This document shows, piece after piece, positions 8,899 to 21,800 of a stretch of 64,000 nt of DNA. Each line of letters opens with the position of its first letter. Positions within the stretch are counted from its first letter, which is position 1. The notes beneath the pieces were generated by a model. That model was not told where the DNA came from. It saw nothing but the letters and a program-made list of their open reading frames with translations, and did not search any database. This DNA comes from Micromonospora arborensis. Lineage in GTDB: Bacteria > Actinomycetota > Actinomycetes > Mycobacteriales > Micromonosporaceae. A program made the translations under genes and the position numbers. The stretch spans positions 98,606-162,605 of the forward strand of contig NZ_PYBV01000011.1 of the NCBI RefSeq assembly GCF_003205615.1, written 5' to 3'.

Positions 8899-9206
8899 GC
8901 GACGTGATCGTCGACGGAACCGAACTCGGGCCGGTGGGCCAGGAGATCGTGTACGAGAACGACCGGGTCCGGGTCTGGCACATCCGCCTTGAGCCGGGCG
9001 AGCGGCAACCGCTGCATCGGCATGATCACCCCTACCTGGTGGTGGCGATCGAGGGCGCGAAGAACATCGTGCAGACGATCGACGGCACCCGGATCGACGC
9101 CGACGAACCCACCGGCGGAGTGGTCTACCGGGACCCGGGGGCAGTACACATGCTCACCAATGTCGGAGACACGACTTACCTCGCTCGGCTGGTCGAACTC
9201 AAGTAG
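8895..9206 (+). CDS. Small cupin-domain protein
   Basis: 103 residues, a single-domain cupin. Motif 1 appears as EPGERQPLHRHDHPYLVVAIEG (His ligands in LHRHDH) and motif 2 as DPGAVHMLTNVGD, giving a plausible mononuclear metal site. It starts within the stop of the LLM gene (ATGA), the third gene of the coupled set. Role unknown: it may be a dioxygenase, isomerase or binding protein acting after the oxidoreductase. Confidence 0.8.
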   Translation: MSDVIVDGTELGPVGQEIVYENDRVRVWHIRLEPGERQPLHRHDHPYLVVAIEGAKNIVQTIDGTRIDADEPTGGVVYRDPGAVHMLTNVGDTTYLARLVELK

Positions 9207-9270
9207 ACCCGCCGAGCGTGGGCCGACGCGCCGCGCGGCGCGCCGGTGGCGATCGGGTGTACCGGGTGCG

Positions 9271-9276
9271 TAACGT
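9271..9276 (+). promoter_or_regulatory. -10 element TAACGT of a probable leaderless promoter
   Basis: TAACGT ends 7 nt before ATG 9284, the spacing expected when transcription starts at the initiation codon. There is no Shine-Dalgarno sequence before that ATG. No clear -35 box. Confidence 0.4.
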
Positions 9277-9283
9277 GCCGGTC

Positions 9284-12214
9284 ATGGCCTTTCGGACCTG
9301 GGGCAGACTGCTGCTCACGGCGCTCGGGGTGAGCGTGCTGGCCGGGGCCGGCCAGCTCGGCGTCGCGTACGGTTTCGGCATCGTCCGGCTCACCGGCGCC
9401 TTCACCGGTACGACCGTCAACCAGTGGCCGGCCCAGCTCGTCTGGGTGGGCTGGTTCGCCGCGAACGCCGCCGTCGCCGGTGCCGTCCTGACCGGACGCC
9501 TCGCTCACCGCGACGCTCCGGCGGCGAGCACCGGCCGGCAGTTGGCAATCGGTGGCGCGGCGGCGCTCGGTGCCACCGTCATCGCCCCGCTCTGCATGCA
9601 GCCCGCCCGCGCCGCGGAGTTGATCTCCGTCGATCCGGTCTGGGCGGTGGGCATCTGCGCCGTACTCGGTGCGGTGATCGGGGCGGGCGCCGCGATCGCT
9701 GTCCTGCTCCGACCCGAGCTGGGCTGGAACATGGCGGCCGTGGCCGGCGCGGTCTGGCTGCTGGCGCTGATCTCCGTCCTGCCCTCGCTCGGTACGGCCG
9801 GCCCGCTGCCGACCGTCCGGCTCGGGGTGTTGGAGCCGAGCTGGCTGAACGACGCGGCCGCACAACAGTTGGCGCTGCTCCTGCTGCCCACCGTGGCGCT
9901 GCTGGCCGGTGCCGCGACCGCTGGCCTGGCTCGCTGGCGGGGCCAGGCACCACTTGTCAGCGGGGCGACCGGGGTGGCCGGCCCGGTGCTTGTGGCGTTC
10001 GCCTACCTGACCGCCGGCCCGGGCGACCCGGTGGACCGCTACCAGGTCAGCCCCTACTACGCCGCGCTGATCGCGATCCTCGCCGGCGCGCTCGGCGCGG
10101 CCGCCGCGGCGCTGCTGCGCTGGCCTGCGGGCACCCGCGCCGCGGATCCGCAGGCGATCGAGCCCAGCGACATCCTGCGCCCGCTGCCCGCCAGCCCCCT
10201 CCTGCCCGGCACCGCCTCGGCAGGTTCGACGAACGACCGGGACACCGTCGAACGCACCGACGCGCAGCTCGCCAACACAGATTCGCCGGCCGGGCAGCCG
10301 GCGGGCGCGGAGCTGACCGGCACCGAGCTGACCGGCACCACCCCGGGTCCGCGTGCCGCAGGCGGCTCCGATGGCGTACGCACCGTCCCGGCGCACTGGG
10401 ACTGGCCGGCGACCACCGCGAGCGGCCAGCACGGTCCGACCCCCGCCGCGCCGACGACGCCTGCGGCATGGCGGACCGATCCGACCACTGCCTTCTCCAC
10501 CGAAGCGCTGACGCGCAGGTCGAGCCGGGACGAGGCCACCTCCCCGGCCGACACCGCGCCCCCGGCCACCGACGCCACCAGCTCGACCGAGGCCGCCCCG
10601 ACCAGCACCACAGCCGGACGCGCCGGCGCTGCCGCTCCGGCAGGTGGCCCGGCCGACGAGCCGACGGGCAGCGCGACGACGGTCACCGGCGACCGACCAG
10701 CCGCCACCGGCAAGGACGCCCCCACCGCCGAGCCCTCCAGTGCGGCCCCATCCAGCGCAGGCACGACCAGCGCAGGCACGACCAGCACAGGCACGACCAG
10801 CGCGGGCACGACCAGCGCGGGCACGACCAGCACAGGCACGACCAGCGCGGGCACGACCAGCGCGGGCACGACCAGCGCGGGCACGACCAGCGCGAGCGAA
10901 GCCGACGCACCGCTGACGCCCAAGCCGCGCCGTATCCGTAAGCCGAAGGTCAGCCCGGCCGCCACCACCTCCGACACGCCGGACGGCGCACCGTCATCCT
11001 TGTCGGAGACCACCGACGAGACGCCCACCGGTCGGGCCACGAAGGTCACCCGGCCCGGAAAGTCGGCCGGCCGGACCGGCCCTGGCAAAGCCACCGACAC
11101 TCCGGAGCGCAGCACGGAGAGCCAGGACACCGCGTCCGGTCTGACCACCGAGGCCATTCCGGCCGCTGAATCCGGCACGCCAGCCGCAGCAGCAGCCGCG
11201 CCGACCGCCCCGACTGCCGCAACCAGCTCCACCCCTGCGCCGGCTGCCCCGACCGGCTCGACCGGGGTGCCGGCCACCCCGACCGTCGCAACCGACTCCA
11301 CGACGGAAGCCGCCGATCCGGCGCGCACCCCGGCCGCCACTGCCACCGGTCCCACCGGGTCGCCGGCCGAACCGGCAAGTGGATCAACAGCCACCAGTAC
11401 CGACGAGACCGACAGTGAGCGGCCCGCCGCCGAGGACAGTTCCACCGCCGGGTTGTTCGGGATCGCCGCCAGCAGCGACCCGGACGCGGACCGGTGGACG
11501 CCGACCGCGCCGGCCTGGCCGGTCGCCTCGGCGCGGACGGTGCCGCCGCAAGCCTCCGACCCGGGGCCAGCAACAGCGGAGACAGGCTCTGGGCCGGATG
11601 AGCCGAGGCCACGGCACCGGGCGCCGTTGCCGGACCTGAGCCGGGCCAGCACCTGGGACGCCTTCAACACCACCCGCCGTGCCGGGCCGGCGCAGTCGTC
11701 GAACACCGCCCGGTCGACGTCGACTGATTCCGCAGCAGCCAGCGAATCGGCTGCCGCTGCCGAACCAGCCACCCGCGCCGAACCTGCGAGCCCGACCGCG
11801 TCTCCGGTCGTCCCGGGCCAGGCCGCCACCGCCAAACCGGCCGCTCCCCGGCGGCAGCCGAGCCCCGCAGCGTCACCAGTTGTCCCGGGCCAGGCTGACA
11901 CGCCCTCCGACGCCGCCACCCGCGCCGCCGGCCCGGCGACTACCGACGACGAGTCGGCTGCCACACCGACCACCGGAGTGGTGGCGGAGCAGCCCTCCCG
12001 GCGAGGACGGCTCGGCGGTCTGTTCCGCCGCAAGGGGTCCCGGACCGAAGAGGAAAGCCAGGAGCCGTCGGCTGAGACGGAGCCGCTGCCGACCCAGGAC
12101 GAGGAGTTCGTCGACTGGGTCGCCGGTCTGAGCAAGCCGGTGTCTGACAACGAGCCGGAGCAGGAGAGCGGCCGCCGGTCGCTGCGCTCCACCGGTCGGC
12201 ACTACCGCGACTGA
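9284..12214 (+). CDS. Polytopic membrane protein with very long disordered tail
   Basis: 976 residues, family not recognised. Residues 1-285 form about seven or eight hydrophobic helices (first MAFRTWGRLLLTALGVSVLAG). Residues about 290-900 are low-complexity Thr/Ala/Ser/Pro sequence with a (GTTSA)n tract near 490-540 and a duplicated ASPVVPGQA motif near 850-880. The last 70 residues regain ordered, charged sequence (RRGRLGGLFRRKG, then EEFVDWVAGLSKPVSDNEPE), so the C-terminus is probably cytoplasmic and functional. ATG 9284 is chosen because the hydrophobic region begins there and a -10-like element sits 7 nt upstream; the reading frame itself opens at 9218. A long minus-strand frame over the tail is a composition artefact. 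Confidence 0.75.
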   Translation: MAFRTWGRLLLTALGVSVLAGAGQLGVAYGFGIVRLTGAFTGTTVNQWPAQLVWVGWFAANAAVAGAVLTGRLAHRDAPAASTGRQLAIGGAAALGATVIAPLCMQPARAAELISVDPVWAVGICAVLGAVIGAGAAIAVLLRPELGWNMAAVAGAVWLLALISVLPSLGTAGPLPTVRLGVLEPSWLNDAAAQQLALLLLPTVALLAGAATAGLARWRGQAPLVSGATGVAGPVLVAFAYLTAGPGDPVDRYQVSPYYAALIAILAGALGAAAAALLRWPAGTRAADPQAIEPSDILRPLPASPLLPGTASAGSTNDRDTVERTDAQLANTDSPAGQPAGAELTGTELTGTTPGPRAAGGSDGVRTVPAHWDWPATTASGQHGPTPAAPTTPAAWRTDPTTAFSTEALTRRSSRDEATSPADTAPPATDATSSTEAAPTSTTAGRAGAAAPAGGPADEPTGSATTVTGDRPAATGKDAPTAEPSSAAPSSAGTTSAGTTSTGTTSAGTTSAGTTSTGTTSAGTTSAGTTSAGTTSASEADAPLTPKPRRIRKPKVSPAATTSDTPDGAPSSLSETTDETPTGRATKVTRPGKSAGRTGPGKATDTPERSTESQDTASGLTTEAIPAAESGTPAAAAAAPTAPTAATSSTPAPAAPTGSTGVPATPTVATDSTTEAADPARTPAATATGPTGSPAEPASGSTATSTDETDSERPAAEDSSTAGLFGIAASSDPDADRWTPTAPAWPVASARTVPPQASDPGPATAETGSGPDEPRPRHRAPLPDLSRASTWDAFNTTRRAGPAQSSNTARSTSTDSAAASESAAAAEPATRAEPASPTASPVVPGQAATAKPAAPRRQPSPAASPVVPGQADTPSDAATRAAGPATTDDESAATPTTGVVAEQPSRRGRLGGLFRRKGSRTEEESQEPSAETEPLPTQDEEFVDWVAGLSKPVSDNEPEQESGRRSLRSTGRHYRD
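10753..10895 (+). repeat. 15-bp coding minisatellite (GTTSA repeats)
   Basis: About nine to ten tandem 15-nt units of the type GGCACGACCAGCGCG, in frame, encoding GTTSA or GTTST pentapeptides. Units differ at only one or two positions (GCG/GCA/ACA), which points to recent slippage. Because the unit is a multiple of three, copy-number change would not shift the frame. Confidence 0.9.
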
Positions 12215-12294
12215 CCCACGAGATCGCGCATCGGAACGCGGGCGCAGCGAAGGGCCCTCGCCATCGACTTGGCTGCCTGCCATGCCGACGTGCT

Positions 12295-12346
12295 GTGAGC
12301 GGTATACCACAGAGGTATGAATATGACTCTCTGGTATACCGCTCAC
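12295..12346. repeat. Palindromic element with GTATACC arms between convergent genes
   Basis: Left arm begins GTGAGCGGTATACCA at 12295 and right arm ends with its complement at 12346; the pairing continues inward with one mismatch to an AT-rich loop (GTATGAATATGA). It lies between the 3' ends of the membrane protein gene and thiC and may act as a bidirectional terminator, although there is no T run. The 205-nt gap holds nothing else recognisable. Confidence 0.6.
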
Positions 12347-12419
12347 TACCGCATCCGCCACGACGGAGGTAACCGACAGTCACCGCTGGCCGCCGGCTGC
12401 GCCCAGCGTGCGGGACCGG

Positions 12420-16638
<4,219 letters not shown>

Positions 16639-16648
<10 letters not shown>

Positions 16649-17799
16649 CGGTCCCCCTCCATCGTCGTTTCAGGTCCGCCGCTGTCCGCCGCGACGACGA
16701 ACCGGTCCGGCAGGAAGGGCGCGAGCAGCGGGTCGGGTACGCCGGTGAGCACCAGGTCGGTGATCAGGTCGGCGGTGATCGGGGTGAGCACGATGCCGTG
16801 TCGGTGGTGCCCGGTGGCGGCCAGGACGTCCGGCCGGCCGGGCAGCGGCCCGAGGATCGGTGCGTTGTCCGGGGTGCCCGGGCGCAGCCCGGCGACCGCC
16901 TCGACCAGGTCGTACTCGGCCAGCTCGGGCAGCAGGTCGACGCCGGCGCGGAGCAGGCGTTGCACCGCTCCGGCGGTGACCGTGGTGTCCGACCGTTCCT
17001 CGACCGTCGCGCCGAGCACGACCTCGCCGTCGGCTCGGGGCACCAGGTAGACGGGTTCGCCGTCGGCGTACCCCCGGATCACGTGCCGGAAGCCCGGCGC
17101 GACGCCATCGGGCGCGCGGAGCCGGAGGATCTGGCCCTTCACCGGCCGCACGGGCAGGCCGGTGAGTGCGGCGGCCCCGCAGCCGGCGGCGACCACGGTG
17201 ACCCGTGCGTCCACGTCGGACAGCAACCGAACGGCTTGCGGCACGAGCACCGCGCCGGCCCGCTGCGCGGCCGTGCGCAATGCCGGCAGCAGCAACCGGG
17301 GGTCGACCTGGTGGTCGGTGGGCGCGAGCGCGCCGCCGCGCACCCGCGGGGCGAGCGCCGGCTCGCGGTCGCGCAGCTCGGTGGGGCGCAGCAGGGTCAC
17401 GGGCAGGCCCAACCCCTGCTGGTACGCCCAGAGTCGACCCGCCTCAGCCAGGTCGTCGCCGGTCAGCCCGACCAGCAGGGTGCCCTCGGTCCGGTAGCCG
17501 ATGTCGGCGCCGGTCGCCTCGGTCAGCTCGGCGGCGAACGTCGGCCAGCGGGCGGCGGACGCCAGCAGCAGTTCGGTCAACTGCCGCTCACCGAAGTACG
17601 CCTCGGCGACCGGGGCGAGCATGCCGGCGGCCACCGCCGAGGCCCCCGAGCCGGGTGCCGGATCGTGCACCACCACGCGCAGCCCTCGGGCGGCGCAGCG
17701 CCAGGCGATCGCGAGCCCGATCGGCCCCGCCCCCACCACTGCCACGTCCGGCCGGACCCGGTCGCTCGACGGCGCTGACTCCGACCGGCCGGTCAGCAC
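16639..17799 (-). CDS. thiO: Glycine oxidase ThiO
   Basis: 386 residues, FAD-dependent D-amino-acid-oxidase-like enzyme. It oxidises glycine to dehydroglycine for ThiG, replacing ThiH of anaerobes. The dinucleotide motif GAGPIGLAIAWRCAARGLRVVVHD begins near residue 18; SGASAVAAGMLAPVAEAYF, VRPVKGQILRLRAP and GLRPGTPDNAPILGPLPG followed by TGHHRHGIVLTPITADLI are typical of ThiO. GTG 17799 has GGAGG 7 nt upstream and overlaps the thiE end by 7 nt; the reading frame extends further upstream without support. Confidence 0.95.
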
Positions 17800-18419
17800 G
17801 TCAACGCCTCCATCAGCGCGGCGGTCGCCCGTGCCGGGTCGGCGGCACCGGACACCGCACCGACCACCGCCACCCCGTACGCCCCGGCGGCCCGCAGCAC
17901 CGGCACCCGGGCGGCGGTCACTCCCCCGATCGCGATGACCGGCACGTCGACGGCGTCGACGACAGCGCGTACCCCGGCGGGCCCGATGGGGTCCGGCAGG
18001 CCGGACTTCGTGCTGGTGGGGTGGCACGGTCCGACGCCCAGGTAGCTGGCTCCCGCCGTGACGGCCTCGGTCGCTGTCCCCGGCGCGCGGGCGGTGGCTC
18101 CGAGCACCCCGGTCGGGCCGAGCACCCGGCGGGCGGCGGCGACCGGCAGGTCGTCCGCGCCGACGTGCCCGCCGTCGGCACCCACCGCGAGCGCCACGTG
18201 CAACCTGTCGTTGACCAGGCAGGTCGCCTGGTACGGCGCGCAGAGCGCCAGCACCCTTCGGGCCAGGTCGTACGCCTCGCGGTCGGTGGCGGAATCCTCG
18301 ACCCGGACCTGCACCACCAGGTCGGCGCGGGCAGCCGTGAGGGCGGCCCGGACCACGGTGAGTGGGTCCCGCCCGGGTCGGGTGTCGGTGATCAGATGCA
18401 GTCGTCCTAGGGACGGCAC
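17793..18419 (-). CDS. thiE: Thiamine-phosphate synthase ThiE
   Basis: 208 residues. Joins HMP-PP and thiazole phosphate into thiamine phosphate. Canonical segments are LHLITDTRPGRDPL, VQVRVEDSATDREAYDLA, CLVNDRLHVALAVGADGGHVGADDLP, YLGVGPCHPTSTKSGLPDPIG and PVIAIGGVTAARVP. GTG 18419 follows GGAGGA 8 nt upstream, and that Shine-Dalgarno sequence abuts the 3' end of the TPP riboswitch, so ligand binding probably hides the ribosome site. First gene of the thi operon. Confidence 0.94.
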   Translation of the reverse strand: MPSLGRLHLITDTRPGRDPLTVVRAALTAARADLVVQVRVEDSATDREAYDLARRVLALCAPYQATCLVNDRLHVALAVGADGGHVGADDLPVAAARRVLGPTGVLGATARAPGTATEAVTAGASYLGVGPCHPTSTKSGLPDPIGPAGVRAVVDAVDVPVIAIGGVTAARVPVLRAAGAYGVAVVGAVSGAADPARATAALMEALTC

Positions 18420-18430
18420 GGCAACGCTCC

Positions 18431-18516
18431 TCCCTGCGCCGGCATTACCCGGATCAGGTTCAACGGTCGGGGGCTGTCAGCCCCCCTCTCAGCCCGGTAC
18501 ACCGGGCTCCCGTGGG
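18431..18516 (-). promoter_or_regulatory. TPP (THI-box) riboswitch
   Basis: On the minus strand the sequence runs GGGAGCCCGGTGTACCGGGCTGAGAG, a variable stem, CCGACCGTTGAACCTGATCCGGGTAATGCCGGCGCAGGGAG. CTGAGAG, GAACCTGATC and GGGTAATGCCGGCGCAGGGA are the conserved pyrimidine- and pyrophosphate-sensing parts of the THI box. It ends next to the thiE Shine-Dalgarno sequence with no separate terminator stem, which favours control of translation. Confidence 0.97.
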
Positions 18517-18529
18517 TTACTTGCGTGTC

Positions 18530-18558
18530 ACCGTACGACAGATCCGCCGGTCTGCCAA
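18530..18558 (-). promoter_or_regulatory. Promoter of the thi operon
   Basis: -35 TTGGCA (18553-18558), 17-nt spacer, -10 TACGGT (18530-18535) on the minus strand. The predicted start near 18523 is only a few bases before the riboswitch, as expected. Confidence 0.75.
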
Positions 18559-18835
18559 GGCGAGGTCCCGGCGGCTACCGGTCCCCCGGACCGGCCGGCA
18601 GCGAGCGAAATCAATGGGCTGATTCATGCGGTCCTGTTCGGAATGTCGCCCGCCGTTACAGAACCGTTACCCGCCGGCATCTTGCCGGACATCGAGGCAG
18701 CCGAATTAATTTGTTCAGCGATTCGACAAAATGTCGGCGGGGGCACCCTGGCACGGTGTAACCGCCGGCTCCATCAGGGAGTGCCTTCGGCGAGCCGACT
18801 CCCGCGAGCTCTGTCACTACGACACAGGAGGCGGC
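18559..18835 (+). other. Upstream region of the secreted ThuA protein gene
   Basis: With the riboswitch and thi promoter this completes a 416-nt gap between divergent genes. It contains an AT-rich patch around 18700-18740. A weak candidate promoter for the plus-strand gene is TTGCCG (18682-18687), 18-nt spacer, TTAATT (18706-18711). A direct repeat of CCGTTAC lies at about 18651-18671. No reading frame here looks coding. Confidence 0.4.
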
Positions 18836-21800
18836 GTGTCCCGTTCTCGTCGTGCCCGCGTACCCATCACCGCGACCTTGATCTCCCTAGCTCTCGCCTC
18901 GACGACGCTGTTCGGTATGCCCGCGCAGGCGGCGCCGACGGCCACGCAGGTCCCCCCGCGAGAGGCACCAGCCGGCTCCCCGGTCACCCAGGTGGCGCCG
19001 AAGGTAGCGAAGGCAGCCGCCGATCCCTACTCCGTCCTGGTCTTCTCCAAGACCGCCGGCTTCCGGCACGACTCCATCCCCACCGGCATCGCCGCCATCC
19101 AACAACTCGGTGCCGCCAACGGATTCACCGTGGACAGTTCCGAGGACGGCGCCGCATTCAGCGACGCCAACCTTGCGAAGTACAAGGCGGTGATCTGGCT
19201 TTCCACCACCGGTGACGTGCTCAACGCCGACCAACAGGCGGCATTCGAGCGTTACGTGAAGGCCGGCGGCGGCTACGTCGGCATCCACGCCGCGTCGGAC
19301 ACCGAGTACAGCTGGGCCTGGTACGGCGACCTGGTCGGCGCGTACTTCGCCAACCACCCGGCCAACCAGCAGGCCACGGTCAAGGTGGAGGACCACGCCC
19401 ACCCGTCCACCGCCACGCTGCCGGACCGCTGGTCCCGGTTCGACGAGTGGTACAACTTCCAGACCAATCCGCGGCCCGACGTGCACGTGTTGGCCAGCCT
19501 GGACGAGAAGAGCTACACCCCGGGCGCCGGCGCGATGGGTGCCGACCACCCGACCGCCTGGTGCCAGGACTTCGACGGTGGTCGGTCCTGGTACACCGGC
19601 GGTGGACACACCCGGGAGTCGTACGCCGACCCCGCGTTCCTCTCCCACCTGCTCGGCGGCATCCAGACCGCCGCCGGCGTGGTGGACGCGGACTGCGGCG
19701 CCTCGAAGACCTCGAACTTCGAGAAGGTCACGCTGGACAGCAACACCAGCAACCCGATGGAGTTGGACATCGCTCCCGACGGCCGGGTCTTCTACATCGA
19801 GCGCGACGGTCGCGTGCAGATCGTGAAGCCGGACACCGGCAGCACCGTCACCGCCGTCGACCTGGACGTCTTCACCGGCAACGAGGACGGTCTGATCGGC
19901 ATCCGGCTCGACCCGGACTTCGCCACCAACAAGTGGGTGTACCTGTACTACGCGCCGAACGACGGCGTCACCCGCAACCTGCTGTCCCGGTTCACGGTGA
20001 CCGGCGACACCATCGACCCGGCCAGCGAGAAGCAGGTGCTGCGGGTCGACACCCAGCGCAACACCTGCTGCCACGCCGGTGGCAGCATGACCTTCGACAG
20101 CGCCGGCAACCTGTACCTGGCCACCGGTGACAACACCAACCCGTTCGAGTCGAACTCGTACTCGCCGCTCGACGAGCGGCCGGGTCGCCAGGACTTCGAC
20201 TCGCAGCGCACCTCGGCCAACACCAACGACCTGCGCGGCAAGGTGATCCGGATCCACCCGGAGGACGACGGGACGTACACCGTCCCGACGGGCAACCTCT
20301 TCGCGCCGGGCACCGAGAAGACCCGTCCCGAGATCTACGCGATGGGCTTCCGCAACCCGTTCCGGATCGGCACCGACCCGAAGACCGACACGCTCTACGT
20401 CGGGGACTACGGACCGGACGCCAACGCGAACAACCCGGACCGCGGCCCCCGCGGTCTGGTCGAGTGGAACATCGTGACCCCCGGCAACTACGGCTGGCCG
20501 TACTGCACCGGGACGAACGAGGCGTACAACGACTACACGTTCCCGTCCGGCCCGAGCGGGGCGAAGTTCGACTGCGCCGCACCGGTGAACAACTCGCCCA
20601 ACAACACCGGCCTGACCAACCTCCCGCCGGTCGTCCCCGCGACCGTCGACTACGGGTACGCCGGTGACGCGCGTTACCCGGAGATCGGCGGCGGTGGCGC
20701 CCCGATGGGCGGCCCGGTCTACCGGTACGACGCCGACCTCAACTCCACCCGGAAGTGGCCGGCGTACTACGACGGCAAGGCGCTGCTCGGCGAGTGGAAC
20801 CAGAACAAGATGTACACGATGCAGGTGACCGCCGACGGCAAGTCGCTTGTGGACATCAACCAGTTGCTCACCGGGATGAGCATGGTCCGGCCGATGGACT
20901 TCGAGTTCGGCCCGGACGGCGCGCTGTACCTGATCGAGTGGGGCAGCGGCTTCGGCGGCAACAACGACAACTCGGGCATCTACCGGATCGACTACATCGC
21001 CGGTGACCGCGCGCCGATCGCGGCGGCGTCCGCCACCCCGACCTCGGGCGCGGCACCGTTGGCTGTCACCTTCTCCAGCGCCGGCTCCCGGGATCCGGAC
21101 GGTGGCACGCTCACCTACGCCTGGACGTTCGGCGACGGGCAGACCTCGACCGAGGCGAACCCGACGCACACCTACGCCACGGCGGGCAACTACACCGCCC
21201 AGCTCACGGTCACCAATCCGAAGGGCCGTACCGCGGTGGCCAACGTGCCGATCACCGTGGGCAACACCGCGCCGACGGTGACCATCGAGTTCCCGCCGGA
21301 CGGTGGCTTCTTCAACTGGGGTGACCAGGTCCGCTACACCATCAAGGTGACCGACCCGGAGGACGGGCAGGTCGACTGCGACAAAGTGCAGCTGCAGGTG
21401 CTGCTCGGTCACGACGAGCACGCCCACCCGTTGGAGCAGCACACCGGCTGCACCGGCACCGTCCAGACGTCGCTCGCCTCCGGGCACGGCGCCGAGGCGA
21501 ACGTCTTCGCGGTCTTCGAGGCCACCTACACCGACGAGGGTGGTGCCGGCGGTTCCGGCGCGCTCACCGGCCGGTCGATCGAGGTCCTGCAGCCGAAGCA
21601 GAAGCAGGCCGAGTACTTCACCGCCACCGGGCGCGCTCCGGTGAGCACCGGCGGCGGAGACGCCGGCGTGCAGCGGGAGACCGGCGCCGACACCGCCGGC
21701 GGTGGTCAGAACATCGCGTTCATCGAGGACGGCGACTGGTGGTCGGTGGCCCCCGCCGACCTGACCAACATCACCGAGATCCGGTTCCGGGCCGCCTCGG

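Noticed and set aside
10057..12192. 711-codon minus-strand frame with VVPAL repeats
   Set aside because: The repeats are the complement of the GTTSA minisatellite; no ribosome site, no domain, and the plus frame has the membrane domain and conserved end.
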